DNA of 64,000 bases, from NCBI GenBank assembly GCA_034440635.1, contig JAOTON010001601.1:1-64000 (forward strand), given 5' to 3'. Below are positions 33,618 through 45,001 of this stretch, piece after piece (within the stretch, counting starts at the first letter, position 1; each line of letters begins with the position of its first letter). The notes beneath the pieces are model-generated. The model made no database searches. It had not been told where the DNA came from and saw only the letters and a list, made by a program, of their open reading frames with translations. The position numbers and the translations under genes are program-made. Source of the stretch: Lepas anatifera (taxonomy: Eukaryota > Arthropoda > Thecostraca > Lepadidae).

Positions 33618-35228
33618 ATCATAGGTGCAGGAACTATGTTGAAGTTGTGGGAAAGGATCACCGACGTCGATGGGGCCAAAGGTGAATCGGCTTATCGCTT
33701 GATTTGTTACCGTAAACAAGGTACTTGAATGGCTGGAAAATGGTGGGCACTGCCCCCATAATCCGAAGTTAGAGTTGCAATCGCCACCACGGTTTTTGGG
33801 CGTATGGCTCAAAGTATGTTTAGACACTGGCAGATCCAGACGGGGAGGGGGGGTATTAGGGTCATGCTCCACCCAAACTCCCAAACCAGGGGGCCAAAAT
33901 ATGTTTTGCCCGCGGGGGGGAACAGTGTGGTGTGCAAATAAAGCAAGAAATAAGCCATTAGGAGATGTTTCGACAAAGTTGTAAGAGGTTTTTATCCCCT
34001 TTTAACGTTTTTCATCCCCTAACGTCGCCAGTAAATTTTTATGGGTCGGCTAGGAAAGAGCACCCCTAAACATTTTCACAAAGTGACGTCTTTGAAGAAG
34101 CTCCTCCATCTGAGATATCTTCCGGCTCCAAAATATCTAACGGCGTTCTGAATAATATTGCTAAATAATTTGACACGTAATAATTGCACAGTCATTCAGT
34201 AACAATTCATTCACACCGTAGGTGCTGGACTTCTAAGCAAGGATGAAATACTTCCCACATATTAGAGCAACTTTTAATCCTATTCACCTTAAACGCAAAC
34301 CGAACAATGAACACTTTTAAGAAATAAGACCTGAGAAACATAAACGAAGAATTACGACGACAAAAGCGAAGAACGAAAAGAGAGACCAGCCGAAAAAGAA
34401 CGAGAATTATTCATAATCACCGTCATTGTCACGCCTTGTTTGTTGTTTTCCACGTTTTTTCACCGGATCCCTTCATCAAGTCCCACTACCTCACTCCACG
34501 GGTTGAGCGCGGCGCCTGTGGCGACCCTCCCCGTGGGTAATCCTTGTCCTTCCCCATCAACCATCCTATCCTTATCCTTATCCTACAGTGTGTTTTTGCT
34601 TAAGTTGTCATTTATGTCCCTCATCTTCATTACGACCGGCGCCAGAAAAGCCACATGAATAGTGGAGATGCCGTGTATGTCAAATAAAAATAAAAAGTTA
34701 CACCCCTGTACCCATCCCCTTGGATCCGACCCTGGAACATGTCTGTATTTACTCCTGGATCCGCCTCTGCATTAGGCAGAAGCTTCGGTGAGAGCTAAAA
34801 GTATAAAGGACGCATAGTTTCATGAACGTTCAGCGAATACATTGTGTTTTGTTACATTCAGATTATGTGAAAAGTTTGGCCGCCCCTATGATTCGAACCC
34901 ACGCTTGAAAATGGGACCAAAACATGTGTCCGGTTTTTGTCGTCTAGCTCGCTGGGAAATATCACGGCTGGCGGTTTTAACCAAGAAAATGAAAATAAAA
35001 ATGTGTTTTCTTTCATTTGAATGACTTATTATGAGCCGCCGCGGTGTCCAAAACCTTCTCCCGAGGCTCTAGATTGCAAGCTTTTAACATGTGTTTCATA
35101 TGGACTAGTCGAAAATGCCAGCCTTTTTAGTAGAAAAAAACTTTGAGCCCCCCGGGGTTAACGCTGGCATGACAATACAAGCCCTATTCAAAGCCTATGG
35201 GAGACCCGAAATACAGAGGGGTCCTGAT
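33618..35228. other. Mostly non-coding; hAT-end-like and LINE-tail-like fragments
   Basis: CTGGCAGATCCAGACGGGG at about 33829 and CCTTGGATCCGACCCTGG at about 34718 look like left and right hAT termini, but the flanking octamers do not match. Bases 34290-34705 end in AAATAAAAATAAAAAG, like a LINE 3' tail, after a short basic frame. Neither is secure. Confidence 0.3.
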
Positions 35229-35271
35229 CTCTCTCTCTCTCCTCCTCTCTCTCTCTCTCTCTCTCTCTCTC
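35229..35271. repeat. (CT)n microsatellite
   Basis: A near-pure CT run with two CC interruptions. Confidence 0.95.
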
Positions 35272-35489
35272 GTATCACATGATGTCTCGGCAATCAATTA
35301 CCCGACTTAGCTTATATTTTACAAGTGAGTTGAAAATTAGGTCAGAAAAGCACTCATGATGTAATCATGCACCTAAGTGATTCTCCGCATACGCGGAGGG
35401 AATGTTTCAGGAACTTCGGCCGCCTGCCTATCTGGGGATCTGTGCCTATACTGCAGCATAGAGGGTGACAGTATATAATATACTAACCA

Positions 35490-36035
35490 ATACTGCACCC
35501 AGAGGGTGGTAAGTGCTGAGGCGTGCTCAGGCATTTAGGAAACGGTACAATGGGCAGAGGCGTGCTCAGGAATCTTGGTAGGAGCGAAGATCTTTTCCAG
35601 AATCTAGGGGTGGGGTACAAAGTGGAGAAGCGTGCTCAAATAGGCTAGGGAAGTGGCGCAGTGGAGTATTTAGAGGGAATGAGTGTACGGTTGGCTATGG
35701 AAAGGGCTGCAGAGGCAGATCCAGCCATGAAGGGAAAGTGAGTACGGTGCAAAGGCGCATTCAGGCTTCTCGGGAAGGGGACGGGAGTTCCATTTCGTTC
35801 TCACTTTCTTATTGTGAAGCTGAAAGCACAGCAGTCTTATGACGCCTTTAGCAGTTATCTAGTGATGAGGGTGAGGTGTGAAGACCTGCCGAAACTAGGG
35901 GAAAGTGACGCAGTGGCGTATTTAGAGGACAGAGTGTACGGTTAGCTATGGAAAAGGGCGCAGTGGCCCATTCCGGCATGTAAGGAACGTGGGTACGGTG
36001 TGGAGGCGCATTCAGGCATCTAGGGAATGCGTTCA
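35490..36035 (+). repeat. Degenerate minisatellite with ~125-bp super-unit
   Basis: Two diverged super-units at about 35651-35775 and 35905-36030 share 'gcagtggngtatttagagg', 'gtgtacggttngctatgg' and 'ggcgcattcaggc'. Shorter relatives with 'gaggcgtgctcagg' occur at 35515-35640. No coding frame is supported. Confidence 0.65.
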
Positions 36036-36329
36036 ACTAGGGCATCAGCTCCGACTCCTGCTGCCGGTGGCGTGTGGCATTCATTTCGTCCACTGTTCAG
36101 TGTCCACCGTTCAAAGGTTTCACTGTTCAATGGGCCCACCATTCGAGGAAACCTTTGATTAGTAATATCATGACCCGTGACTCACTGCATTGGCTGCTTA
36201 GATCGACTCTATAAGCGGCTTCTCCTGCACCGGAGCGGCAACTGCTGAGGCCGTAGGCCGAGATCTGTTGTTGTAGTCTGTTCTGGGAGCTGGTACCAGA
36301 GACTTGAAACTTTTATGGATAAAAGGCAC

Positions 36330-36955
36330 TGTTGAATAAATAATCGTCAGGGTTCCAAATTTTCGAAATCTTAACAAATATGCCTCATAATTTTGGATTT
36401 TGCATTTTTCAACTTTTATTTTTCTATTTTTGTTTGGGAATTCATCTAGAACTTTGAAACTGGCCCATTTTACATCAGGGCAATTTTTAGTTCACAAAAA
36501 ATTAGAAATACAAATTATTAGTTTTGACTTCTAACAAGCTTTTGAATTTTACACCCTCAATTTGACGACAAAATCATTACCAAAACTTTGGGCTTGAGAT
36601 GTCTGAAATTACAGCATTTAAGGTTATAAATCAAGTATGTACATATAGACCTGTTTGTACAGTCTTGAATAAACACAAAAACGACATGAAAATGGAAATT
36701 TTAGGGTCATTTTTAGCCAGCTCCGTGAAGGTCTGCATTTCCCGAAATATCATTCTGTTCTTATATCCTGATATCTTGCAATCTTATTGAACAATTTGGC
36801 TTTTCATTTCAGATAATGAAAGATAATTGCCTGCGCCTTAATATATTTGGAGATCAGAACTGTAGGGTTGAATCTTTCTGCTTTAGAGGTAAAAATATAA
36901 TTGAGGTTTATAAAACTCTTTCTCAGCCGTTTGGTCTGGGCTAGCACATTGTAGC
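36330..36955 (+). repeat. Dispersed repeat R2, copy 1
   Basis: A 600-bp AT-rich segment related to 61880-62475. The best-conserved part is 'tttcatttcagataatgaaag' and 'atatttggagat' at 36807-36855, compared with 62328-62377. It is old and non-coding. Confidence 0.5.
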
Positions 36956-37514
36956 TACGGCATTAAACATAACACGGCTGGATAGAAAAGTAAGTTCTCG
37001 TCATTTCACTCACACTTACCCCCCCCACCACGTATGTTTCACGACCTTCGAGCTATAAGGCGGTAAAGGTATTTTAAAGGAGTGATTTTATTGCTACATT
37101 TTTGCTTTACCTCAGGGTTTTGGATGGCTTAAGTCATTGCAGGCAAGTTTGTATGCAACTAGCTAAGGGGCATACGTCGACATTCCACCTGGTTAGATAT
37201 TATTATAATACCAAGTTTCCTTAACTGGTACGCCGTTAGTCCTTGCATTCTTGTTCATGCAACACAACCACGCGTCACCCGCGCCTCATTGCCGCCTTAA
37301 CCCTCGCACGTACTCGGGTTTTTGCCACCTTCGCCCGTACAGGGAGGGAGTTGCTACGACCCGAACCTCGAGATTGGCCCCTAATTTACGTAGAGCTCTG
37401 CGGTAAAGACCAGCGTGTTGGTTGTCACGAGTACTCACGATCGATAACATTTTTATCTTAGGTCATAAGGTCACCTTCCAGGTCAAGTCAATCATCTGAT
37501 TTTCGCCCTATGGT
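36956..37514. other. No gene recognised
   Basis: Contains a stretch at 37295-37400 with 'ttaaccctcgcacgtactcggg', a decayed TTAA-element-like end. No coding support. Confidence 0.4.
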
Positions 37515-37635
37515 GGTCTGTTCTGCAGTTCTGGCTACTATTGAAGTTTTGCCAAAGTTTTGGTAACAAATCACATTTTTATGGTCACTTAATTGAGAAA
37601 CTGACATTAACGTCTCGATCCATGCGCTATACACC
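37515..37635 (+). repeat. Direct repeat X, left copy
   Basis: About 120 bp matching 46703-46809 in the same orientation, with 'ttgagaaactgacattaacg' identical in both. The two copies flank the nested complex 37674-46687 a few bases outside its TTAA sites. Confidence 0.75.
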
Positions 37636-38724
37636 TATGTGACCCATTTAGGTAATGCAGCAGGCGAAGTTAACCCTCGCCCCACCGGGGCCATCGATGG
37701 CGCCACAAAGGTTTTTCGGGATAGCAGAAAAACGACGCAACGCGGTTGAGGGCTCTATCTCTCAATCCATCATTTTCCTACAATCCCTGAAGTTTTTTCT
37801 TGGGGTCACCCAAGGTCAGGTCACCAGACGAGGTCAAGCAAGGTCACGTCATTTTAACTTTTGAGCTTTTTAAGAGCTACATTTCTCGTCGATCGATTTG
37901 AAACTTCCTACACTTCATGAACCCTCCAGGGTCTACAAGTATATCCGGGATATTTTATTTCGTGACCTGAGGTAAGGTCACGAGGTGACCTCCCTCATTG
38001 AAAAAGTATGGGGAAAAGCTGTCTTATGATCTAAAAGTCACAAAAACGATTGCAAATGCTCTGCTTGCTCAGAAAAGCGTTCTTGGACACCCTTTTACGG
38101 ATCCCAGAGGCGGTATTTGCCCTTTGGCCCTTTCGAGGTCATCCAAGGTCACCAGGGATCAAAAACAGCATTTTGATAATAGTTCTTGTAGAAGTTATTT
38201 CAGACACCAGTCGTATTTCGGTTATATTTTCGTAGCTTTCGAGGGTCATTCGACTCAAGATTCCTTTACTTTATAAGGTTAGTCAATTAGAGAAATTTAG
38301 GTGCCCCAGTCGACGTCATCACGTGGCAGCAAATATGGCATCATTTTTCTCGCGACATATTAAACGCAAACAATACTTTTAAAAATGTATCAAATCAATC
38401 ACTTCATGCAAGAAAAGAAGGATGCTGATCAGTAATGGATATATGAATCGTGTATTTGTTTATACCTATTTGTTACAAAAGTAAATCCAGGCAAAATAGG
38501 TGTAAGATAAATGTGAAGCAGTTGACAATTCCATTTTTATATCGATATCAAGAAATTTATCTGCGTCCCCACTTATACTACTGGATTCAGAAATGGTACA
38601 GGTAGGTAGGTTTGACATTCATAGGTTTGACATTCCTACTGTATGCAACAAGAAAAATAACAAGTAACGATACCAAATCATCACCAAATAAGGACCTGCA
38701 GGACTGCTTAGGGACCAACACCTA

Positions 38725-39485
38725 TATTCCAACAAGCTGTCTGTCCCAGAAGCGTTTTGCGGCTTTCTTCAGCCTACTACCTAGTCGCGGCGGTGCCAAC
38801 ACCAATCTCACTCCTACCGAAGCCAAGAATTGCCTCCGACTCCTGATTCTCCCAGAGATGACCCGCCGTAGCAGCGATCTGCTCAGGGGATCAGAGGGGG
38901 CTAAAAATGACGAGGAAGGAGGCAAACTCGAGCAGGATCTTCAGGTCCTAGAAATCCTGAAGACCGACCTGCGCAACAGCGAGTCAGACGTCAGCAGCGA
39001 AGATACTGGCATCTCCGAAGTTGCTGCTATCCTGTCAGAGGTGCAGGCAGGCCATCCAGTGCGCTGCACATAGAGAAACCAGCGTATCCAGCAAAGGAAA
39101 GGGCCTTGGGATACTTGGCCGTGAACGTAGCCCGGAGGGTGATTCTAGCTTGGGCACGATGAGCACGCTGAGGACGTTCTACTGGCGGCGCTGTGAACAC
39201 AGCTGAAAAACCTCAGCGGCCTCACCCTCCCAACTTCGACCTTCCTCTCCAAGCTTAAGCAGCTCGAGCAGAAATTCTACACCTACCATGCCGTTCACCC
39301 GGATTCTCCGAGATACAAACCGGGGGGTCTTCTCTGGGTTTATACAAGTGCTGAAGAGCAAGCAACCCGACCTGCCCGAACCCGTACTTCGATACGTCGC
39401 TCGTACACGAACATTTACCAGCCTTAGGCATATGAACACCTCTAGACGGCTGGAAACGATTCAGTGCAGAGAACCGCAAAAGCGG
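38725..39485 (+). pseudogene. P-element/THAP9-like transposase C-terminal relic
   Basis: Four conserved-looking blocks lie in order but in three frames. SQKRFAAFFSLLPSRGGANT plus LTPTEAKNCLRLL (38740-38850) matches the 'QD-ENFF-IR-GG-N-NPT' region of P/THAP9 transposases. ALGYLAVNVARRVILAW (39103-39153) resembles their 'YIAGYVARRL' block. SGLTLPTSTFLSKLKQLEQ (39215-39275) resembles 'GGLTxPS'. VLRYVARTRTFTSLRHMN (39385-39440) is like the C-terminal 'RTRTFIRIRxLN' motif. These are recalled family patterns, not alignments. The acidic linker SESDVSSEDTG (38975-39010) is typical of such proteins. The N-terminal THAP and catalytic parts are absent. The copy is inactive. Confidence 0.6.
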
Positions 39486-40001
39486 AAGTCATTCGCACAG
39501 TGAGTGTTCTTTGTTCACAGAATGTCATTCACGCAGCAACACACCTATAGGGGATTGTGTGCCGTAAGCAAGCGGTCGAAATTGTTTTCTAAGGCCGCAT
39601 CTTTCTCCGCCAGGTTCAGGGTATTGCTTTTTAGGGGCTGCGAGGTGTATTTTTGGGTTGTTATTATGCTATCTTATTGTTGTTGTACATAGGTAACTGT
39701 TGTATGAAAACTCAAAGCGAAATATGAAAATATTACATACTTCAATATTTCTCTTAACTCTAAACTTGACAAAGAAGCGTGTTCGCAATATTGTTTATTG
39801 TCTTGGACTCTTGGCCCGTTTTCTTAAATATATAGAATGAATGTAAGTCGGTTTTTTAATTATTGACCATGACCACATTCAACCTATTTATCTCCAATCA
39901 CAGAATTATGTTATACCATCAGTTGATATATATTTCATACGCTGACCAGAGTCTTTGGTGCTGCATATCTCTGCATGCAGACCATAATCAAAATGTATTG
40001 T
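39486..40001. other. No gene recognised
   Basis: Sequence between the transposase relic and the TTAA element; AT-rich after 39680, presumably non-coding flank of the same 3.6-kb insertion. Confidence 0.4.
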
Positions 40002-40005
40002 TTAA

Positions 40006-41032
40006 CCCGCGCCCCACCGGGAGTCCGGCGCCACCTTCGCCCCACCGGGGGGGGATCGATGGCCCCCCTCTAACTCCGAAAATATGGGCGTTAGCGCAAA
40101 TCTGCAAAGTGCAATAGAAAGCTCGCGTGAATTCAGTAAGAAATTACTTCGCATGTTTTAGTGCTCAGGTCAATGGTTTGACCTCCAGAGGTCAAATTAG
40201 GTCAAGATCGGCTATTTTCACTCAAATATGCAATGATTAAGCAAACTGGGCATAACTCTTATGTCATTAGAGCTATTGAGGCCTGGTAGAGTACAATTGA
40301 TAGCAAATTGCCAGTACTTTTTCCGCTATGTGGAACGTAAAGACCTCCCGCCAGTGGTTTGACCGCCAGAGGTCACCTCGTGACCTAATATGACCTGAGG
40401 TCACGAAAGGTCAAAAAGTGACCTTGCCGTATATCAAATGAAAGCCAGTGACAAGACAAACACGATAGTGTTTGTTTCACCGCTCTAGCTTAATTAGGTC
40501 AAAAGTTATTGTCAAAATACTGTTTTTGACCTCTGGTGACCTTGGATGACCTTGGAAAAGTCAAAGGGCAAATATGACCCCTGGGATCCGTGAAAGGGTG
40601 TCCAAAAACGTTGTTCTGAGCAGTCTGAGTATTTGCAATCATTTTTGTGGGTTTTATATCATGGAAATAGCTTTTCCCCATGCTTTTCCAATGGGAGAGG
40701 TCGCCTCGTGACCTGACCTCAGGGCACGAAATCGAAAAATCCCGGATATACACCTTGTAGACCCTGGAGGGGTCATGAAGTGTAGGAAGTTTCAAATCGA
40801 TCGAGTTTGAAATGTAGCTCTTACAGAGCTCTAAAGGTGAAGTGAGGTGACCTTGGTTGACCTCGTCTGGTGACCTGACCTTGGGTGACCCGGGGTAAAA
40901 ATTTCAGGGATGATGGGAAAATGTTGCAGTGAGAGGTAGAGCCCTCAACCGCGGTGCTGCGCCTCGTCGTTTTGCGGCTATCCCGGAAAAACCTTAGGGG
41001 GGCCATCGATGGCCCCCCCGGTGGGGCGAGGG
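40006..41032 (-). mobile_element. Complete TTAA element of the AGGTCA family, 1,027 bp
   Basis: TTAA flanks it at 40002-40005 and 41033-41036. The ends are CCCGCGCCCCACCGGG and, inverted, CCCTCGCCCCACCGGGG. A second nested pair of ends ('ccatcgatggccccccc' type) occurs about 25 bp in. It is the uninterrupted reference for the split element 37674-46687. It carries many TGACCT/AGGTCA words, some as inverted pairs, and no coding frame longer than about 100 codons. Confidence 0.9.
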
Positions 41033-41036
41033 TTAA

Positions 41037-41880
41037 TACATGCTTGTTAGCTACGATGTAAGGGCAGCCCATGTATTCGCCCTTGGCTCGATATCTTCCA
41101 TACTAAACTTAAATTACTGTTTTTATGTATCTGTTTACTGTTATGTGTTTATGTATCTCACCCCCACCTTACCTTCCTTTACACGTACGTAAGTACAAGC
41201 TGAGTTGGGGTCATCGAGGTGAAAAAAGAACGCTCGTCAGAAATCTGAATAATGGGTTCAAAGCGGTGATTCATAATGCATTGATTCACTTAGTAATTTA
41301 TTTGCCTATCCATTTGTTCATTAACTTTGCATTCATTTATTTGGCTTATATTTGAGTCTTTTAATTGAAGAGGTTGGTCGGACACATGACAACTTTTTTA
41401 TACTATTTTGGCATTACCTATATCAAAATGAGAAAATGTATAAGCGCATCGTTATCATGATTACTTTGCCACAAACGACCGACGATCCGAACGATAAAAT
41501 ATTTGAAGAAGTAGTGGAAGCTGAAACTTATGTTAGGTGAGGTCACAAAATCTGAACCAACGTTTCTGTTTTTAATAAATCAATTGCTACGTAGGTATGT
41601 AGGTAGGATAGGTATATAGGCTATGCAATACTATGTATATATAAAGGAATATCAAACTAACCACTCTATTCGAAATCATCCATTTTGGAATTTAGTTAAT
41701 TGTTATACCTACTCAGAACTGATTCGGATGGGTGTTTCAAATATTTTGCAAAAAACCGAACATTCTTTCAAATCCTAATCCTAAGGAGCGCCGGCAGAGC
41801 GTACGGCGTAACCATGACGACGCTTGTTTGCCCCAGGTGACGTCATCGGCAGACAGTCTCAGCAGTCGTTGACCCCCCTG
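41037..41880. other. Right flank of the 3.6-kb insertion, no gene recognised
   Basis: AT-rich with no recognised domain. The last 60 bases are CG-richer and end at the 9-bp duplication. Confidence 0.4.
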
Positions 41881-42218
41881 CATTCGACTATCTTCGTCAG
41901 CGAAAAGATTGCTTAGCCAGCGCCTAATTCAATACTATACAAGTTTGAAAAACATCGCAACACACTCGTGCTAAAACCTAACATTCTACTTGCTATTTCT
42001 TGCCCAAGAATAAGTAATATACAAGTTCAACAATATAATTAAGTGAGTTAGGAGTCACAGAGGCAAATACAGTGCACACACGGGAAGGTTACAGTCTAGG
42101 TATACCTGACGAACATGCAGCATTGAGATACTTTTTATTTGTTATTGTTTTGCTACTATTATTATCGTTGTTACTACCATTATCATTATTATTCATTATT
42201 ATTATCATTCTTTACTTT

Positions 42219-44813
42219 TTATGAAGAGCGAAGAACCTGGTAAATTTCTGGCATTGGAATGCCTGAGTTTGTATTTATTAGTTGGTTTTGTTGTGTTTTT
42301 GCGATGAAGATGCCTTCTTTTATTTTTCTTTTTCTCCAATGGTTTTCATACGCTAGGATTTTGACGTCATCCCATTTAATGTTGTGTCCGGTGTCTAAAA
42401 TGTGTTTGGCCAGCCCAGAGTGGTTGTGGTCCTCGTTTTCTATAGCTCTTTTATGTTCTTGTTGTCGCGTTTTTATGGTCCTACACGTTTCCCCTACGTA
42501 TGTTTTTCCGCATTGACATGTGTACTGGTAGACTACTTCTTTGTTTTGGTGTTTGTGTCTTTTGTCCTTTGGCTTTACTAGTATATTTTTTAGGTTTGTT
42601 GCCGGTTTGGTTTGTGTTTTTGCGTATGGTTTTATTAAACGCACGATACGTTCTGAAATACCTCGGACATATGGAACGACTACTGTGGGTTTTGTTTCCC
42701 CTCTCACTAGTTGGTTGTTTTCTTGTCGAGATTCCTGGCGTTGGATTTTTCTGTGTGTGTTTTTGATGAATGTTTTGGGATAGTGATTTTTCTGTAGTAC
42801 CTGTTCTACGTGTTTGATCTCGTGTGTCCTGTCTGTTTCTTCTGATGAGATGGTTTTCCCCCTATTTATAAGAGTCCTGACTACTGCTTCTTTGTGTTGT
42901 GTGCTATGGTGTGATTGAAAGCTTAGATATTTTTCTCCGTGGGTTGGTTTTCTGTATACTTTAGTGGTTAATGTTCCATCTGTTCTTCTTTGTACTGCAA
43001 CATCTAGGAAGGGTAGCATTCCTTCGGCTTCTCTCTCTGATGTGAACTTAATGTTGTGTGAAAGGGAGTTCAAATGTTGGTGTAGGGGCTCAACTTGTGA
43101 GGTTTTGACTATTACGAATGTGTCGTCCACATACCTTTTCCATAACTTAACGCCAGGAGCAAATGTTTCGAGTGCTTTGGTTTCTAGCTCTTCCATCACT
43201 AATTCCGCTACTATAGAGCTGACGGGGCTGCCCATGGCAGTTCCACTTATTTGCTTGTAAAATTGTCCATTTACTTGGAAGTACGTGAGATTAAGGCAAA
43301 TTCTTAACATACGAACTATGTCGTCTACATCCAACCCCGTCGATGATCTAAAACTGTCATCCTCACTAGCCATTTCTTGTTCTACCCTTCTTTGGGCAAT
43401 TTCGCACGCTAGCTCGGTTGGAATCGAGGTGAAAAGAGACACTACATCAAATGACACCATTATTTCGTCATCTGCTATAGTAACTTCTCTTACTTGCTCG
43501 GCAAATTTTGTAGAGTTCCTAACGTGGTGGTCCGAGTTCCCTACAAGGCATGCTAAAATCTTGGAAAGGTGTTTTGAAACATCGTACGTTACAGAGCCTA
43601 TTGAAGACACTATTGGCCTCAGCGGGATGTTCGGTTTGTGTACTTTCGGTAGACCGTAAAACAATGGAGGAGACGGATCGGAGGGGTACAGGGATAAGTA
43701 CTGTGCTCTCGATAACCTTCCTCGTGTTTCTATGTGCTTTAATGCTTCCCTGACCTTTTGAGTATAAGCTGGAGTAGGATCTTTGCTAAGAAGTTCATAC
43801 GTGTTAGTGTCTGACAGCAAACTATTAACTTTACTTAGATATTGCTCTTTAGTGAGAACACAGATTGAGCCACCCTTATCCGCTTGGATGATGACCAGGT
43901 TTGTTCTTTGTTTCAGTCTGTTAAGGCCCTTTCTTTCTGCTTTACTGAGGTTATCAGGTGTGTTATGATGAGACTGCAAGGTCTTAGTAACTTCAAAACG
44001 TAACCTGTTTGCTTCATCGCGCGACATATTGGAGTTAAGAATGAGTTTCTCGATTTCTGTTATGAATTCTATGTGACTTACATGTTTTGGCGTGGGGACG
44101 AAGTTCAAACCTTTCCGTAGGACCGACAGTTCTCCTTCTGTGAGTTCTGTTCCGGAGAGGTTTGTGACACAGTCGTCGATCGCATGTGCTCTGGGGCCGA
44201 CGGATGGATCTGTTGTTTCCTGGTTTGTTTCTTCATCTTCTTCCGACCTCCTTTCTGCCGAATCTTCTTGTGATGTCGTACCTGATGTCTGTAGATCGTT
44301 TCCTCTTCCTTCCAGATCTATCACCGGTTGTGCTGAACTTGCCTCTTCTCTTCCTGTTATGTGTGCTGGTGCGTTACGTCTGTTGATCAGTCTGTCAAAT
44401 TTCTTCTTTTGTCTGGTTTTTACTTTATTTGACTCATGCTCTTGTTTTCTACTGATTACCCGGTTCATTTCAGTAAAGGTGGTGCTTTCAAGTCTGTTTT
44501 GGAGGTTTTGTTTAATTCTGTTTTGTGTTTCCGTTAGGTTTGTTCTTATGTTGATAATATTTTTGATGTGTTCTGCTAGAAGTTTCTTTTCTGCTGCTTG
44601 AATTATTTTCTTGGAAGCTTGTGTCCGTATGCCGGATTTGAGCTTAAGTCCTCTCGGCTGCACTCCATACTTTTTACACTTAATAGCAAAGGTTAGATGA
44701 TTGTTATATCTAGCTAGTTTCATGCTCGTTTTTTCCAATAATCGTGTCGTTTGTAGCGCTTCACGGCCATGTCGAGTACTTATGTTGCGGTAAATGGTGT
44801 TTGACTGGGACAT
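42219..44813 (-). CDS. Penelope-like element polyprotein: reverse transcriptase plus GIY-YIG endonuclease
   Basis: The 864-residue frame is intact. Residues 1-240 are a basic, then acidic linker-rich region. The reverse transcriptase spans about 380-620: LRPIVSSIGS near 398, motif A SFDVVSLFTSIP at 454-465, motif B GTAMGSPVS at 524-532, catalytic YVDD at 561-564 and PFLD at 601-604. The C-terminal GIY-YIG nuclease begins at YQYTCQCGKTYVGETCR (762-778), continues with R783 and QEH 785-787, then HSGLAKHILDTGH (798-810). RT followed by GIY-YIG defines endonuclease-bearing Penelope-like elements, which copy their RNA into broken or nicked DNA. The start ATG sits in the repeated leader (also at 46151). 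Absence of stops suggests a recent insertion that could be competent, which is inference. Confidence 0.95.
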   Translation of the reverse strand: MSQSNTIYRNISTRHGREALQTTRLLEKTSMKLARYNNHLTFAIKCKKYGVQPRGLKLKSGIRTQASKKIIQAAEKKLLAEHIKNIINIRTNLTETQNRIKQNLQNRLESTTFTEMNRVISRKQEHESNKVKTRQKKKFDRLINRRNAPAHITGREEASSAQPVIDLEGRGNDLQTSGTTSQEDSAERRSEEDEETNQETTDPSVGPRAHAIDDCVTNLSGTELTEGELSVLRKGLNFVPTPKHVSHIEFITEIEKLILNSNMSRDEANRLRFEVTKTLQSHHNTPDNLSKAERKGLNRLKQRTNLVIIQADKGGSICVLTKEQYLSKVNSLLSDTNTYELLSKDPTPAYTQKVREALKHIETRGRLSRAQYLSLYPSDPSPPLFYGLPKVHKPNIPLRPIVSSIGSVTYDVSKHLSKILACLVGNSDHHVRNSTKFAEQVREVTIADDEIMVSFDVVSLFTSIPTELACEIAQRRVEQEMASEDDSFRSSTGLDVDDIVRMLRICLNLTYFQVNGQFYKQISGTAMGSPVSSIVAELVMEELETKALETFAPGVKLWKRYVDDTFVIVKTSQVEPLHQHLNSLSHNIKFTSEREAEGMLPFLDVAVQRRTDGTLTTKVYRKPTHGEKYLSFQSHHSTQHKEAVVRTLINRGKTISSEETDRTHEIKHVEQVLQKNHYPKTFIKNTHRKIQRQESRQENNQLVRGETKPTVVVPYVRGISERIVRLIKPYAKTQTKPATNLKNILVKPKDKRHKHQNKEVVYQYTCQCGKTYVGETCRTIKTRQQEHKRAIENEDHNHSGLAKHILDTGHNIKWDDVKILAYENHWRKRKIKEGIFIAKTQQNQLINTNSGIPMPEIYQVLRSS

Positions 44814-44909
44814 ATTCAGTTCTTGTAGAAGTTATTTCCGACACCAGTCGTATTTCGGTTATATTTTCGTAGCTTTCGAGGGTCATTCGACTACCCTCGT
44901 CAGCGAAAA

Positions 44910-45001
44910 GATAATCAGATAGAAAGATAGAAAGATAGATATACAGAAAGATAAGAAATAAGATAGATAGAAGAAAGATATAAGATAGTCAAGAAAGATA
45001 G
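44910..45001 (+). repeat. GATAGAAA-type low-complexity junction
   Basis: An irregular run of GATAGAAAGATA and AAGATAAGA words lies exactly between the two divergent Penelope copies. Confidence 0.85.

Larger units (their letters stand above)
38256..41880 (+). mobile_element. 3.6-kb insertion inside the Penelope-like element, 9-bp target duplication
   Basis: CATTCGACT is duplicated at 38247-38255 and 41881-41889, and the intact arrangement (leader sequence without a gap) is seen at 44886 and 46070. The insert carries a P-element-like transposase relic near its left and a complete TTAA element at 40006-41032. P elements make 8-bp duplications, so either one base matches by chance or a different family moved it. 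Terminal inverted repeats are not obvious. 'cgacgtcatcacgtggcagc' near the left end resembles inverted sequence near the right end only loosely. Confidence 0.7.

Noticed and set aside
33829..34735. A hAT element bounded by GATCCAG and TTGGATCC termini
   Set aside because: Termini are diverged and the flanking octamers do not match, so the two ends cannot be assigned to one insertion.
34870..34920. Minus-strand B-box-like GGTTCGAATCA suggesting a tRNA or SINE
   Set aside because: No paired T stem and no convincing A-box at the right distance.
42259..44601. Long plus-strand frames opposite the Penelope ORF
   Set aside because: They are antisense shadows of the 864-codon ORF and have no motif of their own.
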